From assembly GCA_002027195.1 (NCBI GenBank), contig MWJO01000001.1:149533-213532 (forward strand): a DNA stretch of 64,000 nucleotides, in the 5' to 3' direction. A model generated the notes under the pieces. It was not told where the DNA came from. It was given only the letters and a program-made list of their open reading frames with translations, and did no database searches. Position numbers and translations under genes: made by a program. Source of the DNA: Streptomyces sp. GKU 895. Lineage in GTDB: Bacteria > Actinomycetota > Actinomycetes > Streptomycetales > Streptomycetaceae. Position 1 is the first letter of the stretch. Each line of letters opens with the position of its first letter. Below, in pieces: positions 28,634 through 37,180 of this stretch.

Positions 28634-29371
28634 TCAGCGGGACTGGTCGGTAGGGCGTACGAGGATCTCGTTGACCGCGACGTGGTCGGGCTGGGTGACG
28701 GCGTAGACCACCGCGGCCGCGATGTCTTCCGGCTGAAGGGTCCGCATCGACTCGGCCATGGCCTTGACCGCGGCACGATGGGCCGGGTCGGCGATGTGGT
28801 CGGCCAACTCGGTCGAGACGAAGCCCGGCTCCACGAGGACGACACGGACTCCCTGCTCGGTCACCTCCTGGCGTAGAGCCTCGGCGAAGGCGTTGACGCC
28901 GAACTTGGTGGCGGAGTAGACCGCGGCGCCGGCCGAGGAGATACGGCCCGAGGTGGAGGAGATCTGGACCACCGCGCCACGGGAGCGCAGCAGGTGGGGT
29001 AGCGCGGCGTGCACCGTGTACATGGAACCCAGCAAATTGGTCTCCACCATGCGGGTCCATTCCGCGGTGTCCGCGCCCAGGACGGGGCCGGTAAGCATGA
29101 TGCCGGCGTTGTTCACGACGATGTCGAGGGTGCCGAAGCGTTCGACGGTCTGGTCGACGGCCTCGCGTACCGACTCGGGGTCGCTGACGTCCATGTCCAG
29201 GACGAGGGTCTCCCCGGGTGCTTCCTGCGCGAGTGCTTCGAGGCGGTCGGCCCTGCGGCCGCCGACGGCCACGGTGGCCCCCGCCTTGGACAGCGCCAGT
29301 GCGGTCGCCCTGCCGATGCCGGACGAGGCGCCTGTGACGAGGACGACCTTGGGGTCGAGAACGGAACTCAT
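28634..29371 (-). CDS. SDR family NAD(P)-dependent oxidoreductase
   Basis: 245 residues of classical SDR: TGASSGIGRA cofactor motif, NNAG at about residue 88, catalytic serine in QISSTSG and YSATK (Tyr-x-x-x-Lys). GRRADR after strand 2 suggests NADP preference. I start at ATG 29371 (CGGAG eight bases upstream) rather than ATG 29377. It is divergent from a TetR gene with a large palindrome between, so repression by that TetR protein is likely. No ECF-type promoter is present. Confidence 0.85.
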   Translation of the reverse strand: MSSVLDPKVVLVTGASSGIGRATALALSKAGATVAVGGRRADRLEALAQEAPGETLVLDMDVSDPESVREAVDQTVERFGTLDIVVNNAGIMLTGPVLGADTAEWTRMVETNLLGSMYTVHAALPHLLRSRGAVVQISSTSGRISSAGAAVYSATKFGVNAFAEALRQEVTEQGVRVVLVEPGFVSTELADHIADPAHRAAVKAMAESMRTLQPEDIAAAVVYAVTQPDHVAVNEILVRPTDQSR

Positions 29372-29476
29372 GATCATCTCCGAAAGAGGTGGTGAGTGGG
29401 ACGGGCAGGCCGTGCCGTGTGCGAGGACAGGTCAAGGCGGCCCAAAGGTGACCGAGGGGTCATGTTGTGTCAGCGT

Positions 29477-29512
29477 AACACTGAACATGACCCGTGAGTC
29501 ATATTCAGTGTT
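29477..29512. promoter_or_regulatory. TetR-type operator between the SDR and tetR genes
   Basis: Inverted repeat of 15-nt arms, 29477-29491 and 29498-29512, matching at 14 of 15 positions around a 6-nt centre. A further GTCATGTT at 29459 can pair with the AACATGAC half. It lies in the divergent promoter region. Confidence 0.65.
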
Positions 29513-29540
29513 AATGTTGTGACACGCAGAAGGAGGCGCC

Positions 29541-30197
29541 ATGACCGGGAGAGCCGCGGCGGGGCAGGCCAGGGCTGACAGCGTGCGCAATCGGCGACTG
29601 CTCCTGCGAGCTGCCACCGAGGCATTCGCCGAATCCGGGGTGGATGTGTCGATGCACACGATCGCCCAGCGGGCCGGTGTCGCCAAGGGCACGGTGTTCC
29701 GGCACTTCCCGACGAAGGACGACCTTCTCGCGGCGATCATGATGCAGCTGCTCGACCGGCTGCTCGAGACGGCGGACCGGCTCCTGCGCGCCGACGACGC
29801 AGGCTGTGCGCTGAAGGACTTCATGGCCCTCGGAATCGGCCTGCTCGCCGCTGACCGGGCGTTCTGCGACGTCATCGGCCGGCCCTCACTGCAGCACGCG
29901 GACGTACGCGAGGCGATCGACCGGCTCTGCGACACGGTCGAGGACCTCACCGCCCGGGCCAGAGCACAAGGAGCCGTCCGCGGTGACATCACCGGAACCG
30001 ACATCGTCCTGCTCCTCGGCGGCGTCCACCAGACCGCCCAGCCGTTGCTGGACCGTGAACCGCGGGCGTGGGAACGCTTCCTGGAGATCGCGTTCGACGG
30101 GCTGCGGGCCCGCGACCGCGCGGCCCTGCCCCATCCGCCCCCGGCTCGGTTGCGGATGGCGGACCCGACCCGCGCCTCAGCACCGACGACCAGTTGA
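29541..30197 (+). CDS. TetR family transcriptional regulator
   Basis: 218 residues. The N-terminal HTH (about residues 18-62) reads ATEAFAESGVDVSMHTIAQRAGVAKGTVFRHFPTK. The ligand-binding domain follows and the last ~25 residues are a disordered Pro/Arg tail. AGGAGGC lies six bases before ATG 29541. It is divergent from the SDR gene, its probable target along with itself; the inducer is unknown. Confidence 0.85.
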   Translation: MTGRAAAGQARADSVRNRRLLLRAATEAFAESGVDVSMHTIAQRAGVAKGTVFRHFPTKDDLLAAIMMQLLDRLLETADRLLRADDAGCALKDFMALGIGLLAADRAFCDVIGRPSLQHADVREAIDRLCDTVEDLTARARAQGAVRGDITGTDIVLLLGGVHQTAQPLLDREPRAWERFLEIAFDGLRARDRAALPHPPPARLRMADPTRASAPTTS

Positions 30198-30357
30198 CAC
30201 TAAGTGGCACATCATCGGTGTGTTGTGAAATCATGCCGCAGTTTCTGTCTCGATCAAGCCGGCTGACCGGTCGGACACGAACGCGGGCGAGTAACGTCTG
30301 AGTCATGCCGTCACAGCGGCCGCGGCTTCGGACTTTCGCCGACGTGGGGGTCGCTCT

Positions 30358-31080
30358 ATGGATCATGTCGTTGGCGTGGTGCCGCTCGCCGAATCGGTCG
30401 ACGAACGGCGGCACTTGCTGGACATCGCCTGCCGGGCGCTCGGCAGCCGCGTCGCGGCCGAGCACGTCGTCGACGAGGCTTACCGACGGTGGTACCGCCT
30501 CACCGATTCGGAGCGCATCCGGATGCCGTCCCCCCGCGTCTGGCTCGCCCAGGTCGTGGACGAGGCGTGTCTGACGCGGCAGACGTCGGCCTGGCCCGGT
30601 GGAAGGGAGCGGGAGATCCTGGCCCTGCGGGCGTTGTGCGGTGAGGACGCGGAACTGGTCGAGCGGGCCCGGTCGAGTGTGGGTGCGCGGCGTGCGCGGC
30701 CCGTGCCGGCGCGTCGTGAGCATGAGATCTCCGTTGCCGTACGGCAGGCGTGCAGTGATCAGGACAGCTCCCGGCTGCGGTCGCTGCTGGCTCCCGATGC
30801 GGCGGCCTTCTTCGACAGCGGCGGCAAGATCCGGGCGCTGACCCGCCCGGTCCACGGCGACGAGCAGGTCGCCGACAGCCTGTTGGTCCTGCTGACCGGG
30901 CAGCGTCGCGTGACCCTGTTCACCGGATCGGTCAACGGGCGCACCGGCCTCGTCGCGCGGTGCGACGACAAGGTCGCCGCAGTGCTGGCCCTCGACATCG
31001 CGGACTCGCTGGTCCTTGAGGTCTGGGCGGTGCTCAACCCCGACAAGCTGCGTAGCTGGAATCGTTCCCTTCCCGGGTGA
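30358..31080 (+). CDS. ECF sigma-like protein lacking most of region 4, with intact SnoaL domain
   Basis: 240 residues. It aligns with the ECF at 4239: region 2 (EHVVDEAYRRWYRL) and the SnoaL domain (DSGGK, LNPDKLRSWNR) are kept. About 45 residues are missing where that protein has the PAERAAFVL and following helices, so only the end of region 4 is left. Without region 4 it should not contact a -35 element. It may bind core polymerase or partner sigma factors as a decoy, or be decaying. No ECF promoter is upstream. Its 3' end overlaps the convergent sigma gene by 47 bp. Confidence 0.7.
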   Translation: MDHVVGVVPLAESVDERRHLLDIACRALGSRVAAEHVVDEAYRRWYRLTDSERIRMPSPRVWLAQVVDEACLTRQTSAWPGGREREILALRALCGEDAELVERARSSVGARRARPVPARREHEISVAVRQACSDQDSSRLRSLLAPDAAAFFDSGGKIRALTRPVHGDEQVADSLLVLLTGQRRVTLFTGSVNGRTGLVARCDDKVAAVLALDIADSLVLEVWAVLNPDKLRSWNRSLPG

Positions 31081-32038
31081 GCTCACGTGCCACGGCGTTC
31101 TCGAAACGTGCCGGCAGGAGCGTGCGGCGGGTGCGGTGTCCGACAAGGGTGGCGATCTTGTCGGGGGCGAACACCCACAGAACCCGGTGGATGCCCCGCC
31201 GAGTGGCGGCGATGGTCATGAAGGTGGTGGGCCGGCCGTCCCGGTGCAGCAGGACCCCGGCGCGCCCGTTGGCCTGCACGGGTGCGATCTCCACCGTCGG
31301 CCAGAAGCGCGACGAGGCGGTCGAGAGGTTCGCCACCCGGGCACGCCCGACCACGGGAACGCGAGCCGCGCCGCGCAGTCCGTTGCCGTCGGACAGACTC
31401 ACCGCCTCGGGCGTCAGGAGCGCTTCCAGCGAGGCCACGTCACCTTCCTGGGCGGCCGCGACGAAAGCATCGAGCAGCCTGCGGTGCTCCCGGACGTCGA
31501 CACTGTCCCTCTCATCGTCGGTGAGGTGCTTGCGCGCCCGGCTCACGATCTTCCTGGCGTTGACCGGGGTGAGGCGCAGGATCGCCGCGATCTCCGCGTA
31601 GCCGTACTCGAAGGCCTCCCTCAGCACGTAGGCGGCCCGTTCGATGGGGGCGAGCTTCTGCAGGACGAGGAGCAGGGCGAGTTCGAGGGCCTCGGCGCGT
31701 TCAGCGCCGGCCACAGGGTCGATGCTGGTGTCGATGGGTTCGGGCAGCCAGGGACCGATGTAGGTCTCGCGGCGGACGCGGGCGGACTGCGCCACGTTGA
31801 TGGCCAGCCTCGTCGTCGTGCTCGACAAGAACGCCGCGGGGCTGACCACCGCGGAGCGGTCGGTACGCTGCCAGCGCAGCCAAGCCTCCTGCACGACGTC
31901 CTCGGCTTCCGTCGCACTGCCCAGGACGCGGTAGGCGATACCGAAGAGCCGAGGCCGCAGTTCCACGAAGGTGGTGACGGCCTCGGCGAGATTCCGGTCC
32001 GCGGCGGACGCCTGGGCTGGGGATGCCTCTGGATACAT
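31034..32038 (-). CDS. ECF41 RNA polymerase sigma factor (full-length)
   Basis: 334 residues. Region 2 (EAEDVVQEAWLRWQ), the WLPEP linker typical of the group, region 4 (APIERAAYVLREAFEYGYAEIA) and a complete SnoaL extension with SDGNG and FAPDK boxes. The extension is thought to act as a built-in regulator. The ATG at 32038 has GGAG nine bases upstream; a start 48 nt further out is possible. Its own perfect promoter (32125-32151) indicates positive autoregulation. Directly upstream is the epimerase gene at 32282 with the same promoter type, the arrangement expected for ECF41 and its target. Confidence 0.9.
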   Translation of the reverse strand: MYPEASPAQASAADRNLAEAVTTFVELRPRLFGIAYRVLGSATEAEDVVQEAWLRWQRTDRSAVVSPAAFLSSTTTRLAINVAQSARVRRETYIGPWLPEPIDTSIDPVAGAERAEALELALLLVLQKLAPIERAAYVLREAFEYGYAEIAAILRLTPVNARKIVSRARKHLTDDERDSVDVREHRRLLDAFVAAAQEGDVASLEALLTPEAVSLSDGNGLRGAARVPVVGRARVANLSTASSRFWPTVEIAPVQANGRAGVLLHRDGRPTTFMTIAATRRGIHRVLWVFAPDKIATLVGHRTRRTLLPARFENAVARELTREGNDSSYAACRG

Positions 32039-32124
32039 GTCCTCTGACTCCGTTCCTCCCGGGCCCGGTTGTCGCCATGCGTCCACGAGGCGCTCACAGA
32101 CCCGGCAATCGTCTCCCCCTCAAC

Positions 32125-32151
32125 GACCGAGGACCCAGGGAGGCTGTGACA
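32125..32151 (-). promoter_or_regulatory. ECF41-type promoter of the sigma gene 31034-32038
   Basis: TGTCACA-N16-GGTC on the minus strand; leader about 77 nt. Confidence 0.8.
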
Positions 32152-32231
32152 GTGCTTTTTTGAAGTTCCTTTCAGCGGCGTGGATGCGGAATCGGACCTG
32201 GGCGACGGCTGCTCTGCGGCGCCCAAAAGAA

Positions 32232-32270
32232 TGGGCCTGTCGTTCCACGGAATGTGAAACGACAGGCCCA
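32232..32270 (-). terminator. rho-independent terminator of the epimerase gene
   Basis: Perfect 13-bp stem (32232-32244 with 32258-32270) followed on the minus strand by TTCTTTT, 12 bp after the stop at 32282. Confidence 0.8.
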
Positions 32271-32281
32271 TGACCACGCAA

Positions 32282-33028
32282 TTACTGCTGCTGGGCGAGC
32301 CAGTCGGCGAAGCGGGTCTCGCCAATGCGGGCGTCCGGGCCGGGAAGCAGCGTGGTCTCCTGCAGCTCGGCGCCGAAGTACGGGGCGTGCACGTCGGCAA
32401 CGACCGTGCGCGGGTCGTTCTTGGCGGCCAGGCCCTTGCGGATCAGCTCGTCCAGCTGGAAGGTGTCGGGACCGGCCACCTCGACCACACCGTTGACCGG
32501 CGTGCCCACTGCGGTGCGGCCCACGGTGGCGGCGACGTCGTCCGAATAGACGGGCTGGATCTTCACCGGGGCCAGTCTGACGGTGTCACCCTCGGTCGCC
32601 GACTCGGCGATGCCCTTCATGAACTCGAAGAACTGCGTGGCGTGCACGATCGACCACGGGATCCCGGATGCCTTGATCAGTTCCTCCTGGGCCTGCTTGG
32701 CACGGAAGTAGCCACTGTCCTGGAGCCGTTCCGTACCTACCACCGACAGGGCGACGTGGTGGGTGACACCGGCGTTCGCCTCCGCCTTGAGCAGGTTGGT
32801 GGTGGAGGTGCGGAAGAACTCCATGACGGCGTCGTCCGCGAAGGAGGGCGAGTTGGAGACGTCGATCACGACGGCCGCGCCCTCCAGCACCTCGGCCAGG
32901 CCCTCGCCGGTCAGCGTGTTGACGCCGGTGTTCGGGGCGGCCGCGACCGCTTCGTGGCCGTGTTCGTTGAGCTTGCCGACGACTTTCGAGCCGATCAGTC
33001 CGGTGCCGCCGATCACTACGATCTTCAT
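32282..33028 (-). CDS. NAD(P)H-binding SDR (NmrA/epimerase-like)
   Basis: 248 residues of the atypical SDR group. The Rossmann motif GGTGLIGSKVV is at the start, ALSVVGTERL in the middle and IVHATQFFEF follows. The classical Tyr-x-x-x-Lys appears replaced by a GYFRAK-type segment. This is the E (epimerase-like) of the genes linked with ECF41. It is about 75% similar by eye to the gene at 47842, with a more distant relative at 52067 and a relic at 22880. AAAGGA precedes ATG 33028. Confidence 0.85.
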   Translation of the reverse strand: MKIVVIGGTGLIGSKVVGKLNEHGHEAVAAAPNTGVNTLTGEGLAEVLEGAAVVIDVSNSPSFADDAVMEFFRTSTTNLLKAEANAGVTHHVALSVVGTERLQDSGYFRAKQAQEELIKASGIPWSIVHATQFFEFMKGIAESATEGDTVRLAPVKIQPVYSDDVAATVGRTAVGTPVNGVVEVAGPDTFQLDELIRKGLAAKNDPRTVVADVHAPYFGAELQETTLLPGPDARIGETRFADWLAQQQ

Positions 33029-33074
33029 GAGGGGTTCCTTTCATTCATTCTCAGCTGCTGCCTGTACGAGGTAT

Positions 33075-33101
33075 GACCGGGAATTGATCGGCGCTGTGAC
33101 A
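33075..33101 (-). promoter_or_regulatory. ECF41-type promoter of epimerase-like gene 32282-33028
   Basis: TGTCACA-N16-GGTC on the minus strand, ~37-nt leader. Confidence 0.8.
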
Positions 33102-33143
33102 CCTTTCCCGAATTCCGGAAACCTTCTCCCGGGGAGAAGACTC

Positions 33144-34874
33144 CTATTCGACGAGCTTTCCGTCCGCCGAGACCTCTTCCATCAGGGCGGCGATCTCGTC
33201 GGGGACGGGGCTGATGGGTTCGCGGGTGACGCCGTCGGTCGGGGACCAGACGAGGTTCACCCGCAGCGCGGGATCCATGGCGGGGTAGTCGCTGCGGTTG
33301 TGGCATCCGCGCGTCTCGCGCCGCTCCAGGGCGGCTTCCAGCGTGGCCCTCGCCGCCAGTGCGGACGACTTGAGGTCGAAGGCGTGGGCGAGGTCCTGGA
33401 AGCCCGCGATGTCCGGATGGACGCCGACGTTCTCCATGCGCTTCTCGATGGCGTCCAGCTCCGCCAGCCCGGTGCGCAGCCCGTCCTCGTCACGGACCAC
33501 GCCCGCGTGCTCGGTCATGGTGTTGCGGATTGCGCGCTGCAGGGCGCGGACGTTCTCGGGTCCGTCCGCGGCGAGCAGGTCGTCGACCTCCGCCCGCGCC
33601 TGGGCCACCGCGGTGGCCGAGCGCGGCTGCGCGGTCAGTGCCGCGGAGTAGGCGGCGGCCGCCTGTCCGGTGATGCGGCCGTACACCAGCAGCTCGATGA
33701 GGCTGTTGCCGCCGAGCCGGTTGGCGCCGTGCAGTCCGCTGGAGGCTTCACCGATGGCGTACAGGCCCCGCACGTCTGTGCTGTGGTCCTCGGGGCGGAC
33801 CCACACACCGCCCATGGAGTAGTGCGCGGTGGGCGCGACTTCGATGGGATCCCGGGTGATGTCCAGCATCTGCAGGTCCAGCAGCGTCTGGTAGACGCGG
33901 GGGAGCCGGTTCATGATGGTCTGCCGGGGCAGGTGGGAGACGTCGAGCCACACTCCGCCGTTGGGTGTGCCACGGCCTTCCTTGATCTCGGTGTAGGAGG
34001 CGAGGGCGACCCGGTCGCGGGTGGACAGTTCCATGCGGACGGGGTCGTAGCGGTTCATGTACCGCTCGCCGAGCGCGTTGCGCAGGATGCCGCCTTCGCC
34101 GCGGGCTGCCTCGCTGACCAGGGTCCCGGCCGCGTTCTCCGGCTCGATGATGCCGGAGGGGTGGAACTGGACGAGTTCCGGGTCGCGCAGCCGGGCGCCG
34201 GCCTCCACGGCCAGCCGGAAGGAGTCGCCGGTGTTCTCGTCGCGCCGTGACGAGGTGCGCCGCCAGATCCGGGTGTGGCCGCCGGCCGCGAGGATGACGG
34301 CGTCCGCGTGCACCAAGTAGCGCTTGCCGTCGCCGAGGCCGAAGCCGTAGGCGCCGAAGACGGCACCCTCGTGGACCAGGAGACGGGTGATGTAGACGCT
34401 GTCGAGCACCGGTATGTCCAGCTGGTTCGCGCGCCGGATGAGCGTGCGCTGGATCTCCAAGCCCGTGTAATCGCCCGCGAAGGCGGTGCGGCGGAACTTG
34501 TGGGCGCCGAAGAAGCGCTGGGAGATCCGGCCGTCCTCCTCCCGGGCGAAGGCCATTCCGTAGCGCTCCAGGTCGTCGATGCCTAGCGCGGCTCCCCGGG
34601 TGACGATCTCCGCGGTGCGGGGGTCGCCGAGGAGGTAGCTCTCCTTGAGGGTGTCGGCGGCGTGCTGCTGCCAGGTGTCCTCAGGGTCCATCGTGGCGAG
34701 GGCTGCATTGATCCCGCCGGCGGCGAGAGAGGTGTGGGTGTCCTCCTTGGGGCGCTTGCCGACGGCGAGGACATCGATGCCGGCCTCGGCCAGCTCGATG
34801 GCCGCGCGCAGGCCCGCTCCGCCGGTGCCGATCACCAGCACTGTGGTGGAAAGACGTTGTTCGGTGGCAACCAC
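33144..34874 (-). CDS. fumarate reductase/succinate dehydrogenase-type flavoprotein
   Basis: 576 residues. FAD-binding GTGGAGLRAA at the N-terminus, the HTSLAAGGINAAL segment that carries the covalent-FAD histidine region in SdhA, the QFHPSG active-site motif, and HYSMGGVWV and GANRLGGNSL near residues 340 and 385. It belongs with SdhA/FrdA/AprA flavoproteins. No SdhB or membrane anchor is adjacent; the ferredoxin divergent from it is the plausible electron partner. I prefer GTG 34874 (GGGAG five bases upstream); ATG 34886 is also possible and would leave only a 14-nt leader. Confidence 0.85.
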   Translation of the reverse strand: MVATEQRLSTTVLVIGTGGAGLRAAIELAEAGIDVLAVGKRPKEDTHTSLAAGGINAALATMDPEDTWQQHAADTLKESYLLGDPRTAEIVTRGAALGIDDLERYGMAFAREEDGRISQRFFGAHKFRRTAFAGDYTGLEIQRTLIRRANQLDIPVLDSVYITRLLVHEGAVFGAYGFGLGDGKRYLVHADAVILAAGGHTRIWRRTSSRRDENTGDSFRLAVEAGARLRDPELVQFHPSGIIEPENAAGTLVSEAARGEGGILRNALGERYMNRYDPVRMELSTRDRVALASYTEIKEGRGTPNGGVWLDVSHLPRQTIMNRLPRVYQTLLDLQMLDITRDPIEVAPTAHYSMGGVWVRPEDHSTDVRGLYAIGEASSGLHGANRLGGNSLIELLVYGRITGQAAAAYSAALTAQPRSATAVAQARAEVDDLLAADGPENVRALQRAIRNTMTEHAGVVRDEDGLRTGLAELDAIEKRMENVGVHPDIAGFQDLAHAFDLKSSALAARATLEAALERRETRGCHNRSDYPAMDPALRVNLVWSPTDGVTREPISPVPDEIAALMEEVSADGKLVE

Positions 34875-34909
34875 GATTGCTCCCATCGCTCGGGGTGGTC
34901 ATCTGCTAC

Positions 34910-34936
34910 GACCAGGTGGAGTGATGGTTTGTGACA
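34910..34936 (-). promoter_or_regulatory. ECF41-type promoter of the flavoprotein gene
   Basis: TGTCACA-N16-GGTC on the minus strand; it is back-to-back with the ferredoxin promoter, the two -35 elements 26 bp apart. Confidence 0.8.
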
Positions 34937-34962
34937 CCGCCGCCCGGGCGGGCGCCCGCCGG

Positions 34963-34989
34963 TGTCACACCCTGCCGTCCGGGCCGGTC
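34963..34989 (+). promoter_or_regulatory. ECF41-type promoter of the ferredoxin gene
   Basis: TGTCACA-N16-GGTC; its -35 region and that of the divergent promoter form an inverted repeat, TGTGACACCG facing CGGTGTCACA. Confidence 0.8.
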
Positions 34990-35062
34990 ATACCGCACAC
35001 CGGTCGGCGTACGAAGGCCGTGCGGTCCGCAACGACCGGCCGACGTGAGGGAGGTGGGGACG

Positions 35063-35446
35063 GTGACCTACGTGATCGCGGAGCCGTGCGTCGACGTCAA
35101 GGACCGGGCATGTGTGGTCGAGTGCCCGGTCGATTGCATCTACGAGGGCGAGCGGACGCTGTACATCAATCCCTGGGAGTGCGTCGACTGCCACGCCTGC
35201 GAGCCGGTCTGCCCGGTCGAGGCCGTCTTCCACGAGGACGACCTGCCGGCACGGTGGGCGCGGTACCGGTCGGTGAACGCCGAGTACTTCCGCGACCCGC
35301 CGGGGGAGGGCGCCGGGCGGGTCGCACGGGCCGATCACCCCGCAGTCGCCGCCCTGCCCCCGCAGCACGCCGTCAAGAACGGCCTGTCCGGGTTCGCCGC
35401 CCGCAAGGAGGAGTCCGCCGACGCCGACCTGTGGTTCCCGTCATGA
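35063..35446 (+). CDS. 7Fe-type ferredoxin
   Basis: 127 residues. The first cluster ligands lie in EPCVDVKDRACVVECPVD and the second in WECVDCHACEPVCPVE, the pattern of one [3Fe-4S] and one [4Fe-4S] cluster as in actinobacterial FdxA. A ~50-residue C-terminal extension follows. GTG 35063 is chosen because GGAGG lies about nine bases upstream. It is divergent from the SdhA-like flavoprotein and shares its promoter class, so the two proteins probably exchange electrons. Confidence 0.9.
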   Translation: MTYVIAEPCVDVKDRACVVECPVDCIYEGERTLYINPWECVDCHACEPVCPVEAVFHEDDLPARWARYRSVNAEYFRDPPGEGAGRVARADHPAVAALPPQHAVKNGLSGFAARKEESADADLWFPS

Positions 35447-35477
35447 ATGACCCGCACCGGCCCGGGCCATTCATGAC
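35440..35477. terminator. inverted repeat between ferredoxin and ECF genes
   Basis: GTCATGAATG near 35440-35449 pairs with CATTCATGAC near 35468-35477. It overlaps the ferredoxin stop codon and can act as a bidirectional terminator for the convergent genes. Confidence 0.55.
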
Positions 35478-35515
35478 ATGGGCCGGCACCCACGGACGGC
35501 GTGCGCGGATGCGGG

Positions 35516-36412
35516 TCAGGCCCCCAGGGAAAGGACGTAGGGGTTCAGCTTGACCGGGTTCATCACCCACATGATGCGCTCGATGCCGGCCTCGGACGCG
35601 TCCACGCACAACAGGGCCAGCGGGGCGTTGTCGCGTGTGACGAGCACGGCCGGCCTGCCGTTGGCCTCGACGAACCGGGTCTCGGTGTCCGGCCAGAACC
35701 GTGGGGCGAAGGCGGCCAGGTAACGGGAGACGTGATCGCGGCCCATGACGGGGATCCTGGACGCGCCGCGGATGCCGCCGCCGTCCGAGTAACTGACGAC
35801 GTCCGAGGTCAGCAGATCCTCCAGGGTGGAGAGATCTCCCGTGCGCGCGGCGGAGAGGAAGCCTTCGAGCAGGCGCCGGTGGGCCGCGGGGCTGACGCGC
35901 TCCTTGCGTTCGGCACCCAGGTGCTTGCGCGCCCGGCTGACCAGCTGCCGGGCGTTCGCGTCGCTGGTCTCCAGGATGTCGGCGACCCGCTGGTAGGGGT
36001 AGTCGAACGCCTCCCGCAGCACGTAGGCGGCGCGTTCGGTCGGGTTGAGCTTCTCCATCAGCAACAGCACCGCCAGCTCGACCGCCTCGGCGCGTTCCGC
36101 CCCCAGGTGCGGGTCTTGGGCGGTGTCGACAGGCTCGGGGAGCCACGGCCCGACGTAGGACTCCCGGCGTACCCGCGCGGACTGGGCCAGGTTGATCGCG
36201 AGCCGGGTGGTGACCGTGGTCAGGAAGGCGGCCGGTTCCTGGATCTGGGCGCGGTCGGTGTTCTGCCAGCGCAGCCAGGTGTCCTGGACGATGTCCTCGG
36301 CTTCGACGGCACTGCCGAGGATGCGGTACGCGATGCCGAACAACCGGGGTCTGGCCGAGAGGAAGTCGTCGAGACCGTGATCGAACGGGTCGGGTTGGGC
36401 GCCGGCGCGCAT
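35516..36412 (-). CDS. ECF41 RNA polymerase sigma factor (full-length)
   Basis: 298 residues. Region 2 (EAEDIVQDTWLRWQ), WLPEP linker, region 4 (NPTERAAYVLREAFDYPYQRVA) and a SnoaL domain with SDGGG and MNPVKL near the end; the usual NPDK box is NPVK here. ATG 36412 has GAAGGG upstream. No TGTCACA promoter precedes it, so unlike the 31034 sigma it is not obviously autoregulated. GCTACGCGC occurs twice in the 70 bp upstream and may bind a regulator. Confidence 0.9.
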   Translation of the reverse strand: MRAGAQPDPFDHGLDDFLSARPRLFGIAYRILGSAVEAEDIVQDTWLRWQNTDRAQIQEPAAFLTTVTTRLAINLAQSARVRRESYVGPWLPEPVDTAQDPHLGAERAEAVELAVLLLMEKLNPTERAAYVLREAFDYPYQRVADILETSDANARQLVSRARKHLGAERKERVSPAAHRRLLEGFLSAARTGDLSTLEDLLTSDVVSYSDGGGIRGASRIPVMGRDHVSRYLAAFAPRFWPDTETRFVEANGRPAVLVTRDNAPLALLCVDASEAGIERIMWVMNPVKLNPYVLSLGA

Positions 36413-36631
36413 GGGTCGTCCCTTCTGGCTTTGCGCCCTACATGCTACGCGCGAGGGGTAACGCTACGCGCTGCGGGCCGCATCCGCTCACGTTATCTCT
36501 TTCGCGATCCCCGGTCACACGGTGGTAATCGCCCCGCCTGATTCGCCGGGTTTGCTTTGCGGTTCCGCTGCCCGCCCCATACTCCGTGGGACTGCGGTCG
36601 ACGAGTGAAAAGGCTGTGCGGAGAGGACGGT

Positions 36632-36658
36632 TGTCACACATGCGCCGGGTCCCCGGTC
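36632..36658 (+). promoter_or_regulatory. ECF41-type promoter of the cupin/DUF5134 operon
   Basis: TGTCACA-N16-GGTC; ~34-nt leader to GTG 36702. Confidence 0.8.
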
Positions 36659-36701
36659 ACCAGTGACGAACAATGTTCACGCCTACGGAAGGTGCAACAC
36701 A

Positions 36702-37163
36702 GTGTCGGACAACATGACAGCACACGGCCACCACGGCCACCACGGGCACGGCGGCCAGGAGGGCACGGCCGGCTGGATGACAGCGGCGAAGGTGCTCCAG
36801 GACGCCGCACCGTTCACCGTCCCGGAGGGGGCGTCGGCGATGACCATTCTCGTCGAGTGGGAGCCCGGCGACCCGGGCACGCCCCCGCACCGGCACTCCG
36901 GCCCCGCCTTCGGCTACGTCGTCGAGGGCGCGGTCCGTTTCGAGCTCGAGGGCGAGCCCGAGCGCGTGGTGGAGGCGGGTGGCACCTTCTGGGAGCCCGG
37001 CGGCGACGCCATCCACTACCAGGACGGCAACGCGCTTGCCGACGCGCGGACCCGGTTCGTGGTGACCATGATGTGTGCTCCAGGCAAGCCCATGCTGGAA
37101 CTGGTCGATGAGAAGGAACTGGCGGAGCGCGCCCACCTGAGGGCACCGCGCCCCACCGTCTGA
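36702..37163 (+). CDS. cupin domain protein with His-rich N-terminus
   Basis: 153 residues. A histidine/glycine cluster (HGHHGHHGHGG) near the N-terminus may bind metal. The cupin barrel has PPHRHSGPAFGYVVEG (motif 1) and GDAIHYQDGN (motif 2). GTG 36702 with GGAAGG nine bases upstream is used; an ATG at 36714 is possible. The next gene starts 17 bp later, so they form an operon. Confidence 0.8.
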   Translation: MSDNMTAHGHHGHHGHGGQEGTAGWMTAAKVLQDAAPFTVPEGASAMTILVEWEPGDPGTPPHRHSGPAFGYVVEGAVRFELEGEPERVVEAGGTFWEPGGDAIHYQDGNALADARTRFVVTMMCAPGKPMLELVDEKELAERAHLRAPRPTV

Positions 37164-37180
37164 CCGGGCGCGGACCCGGC

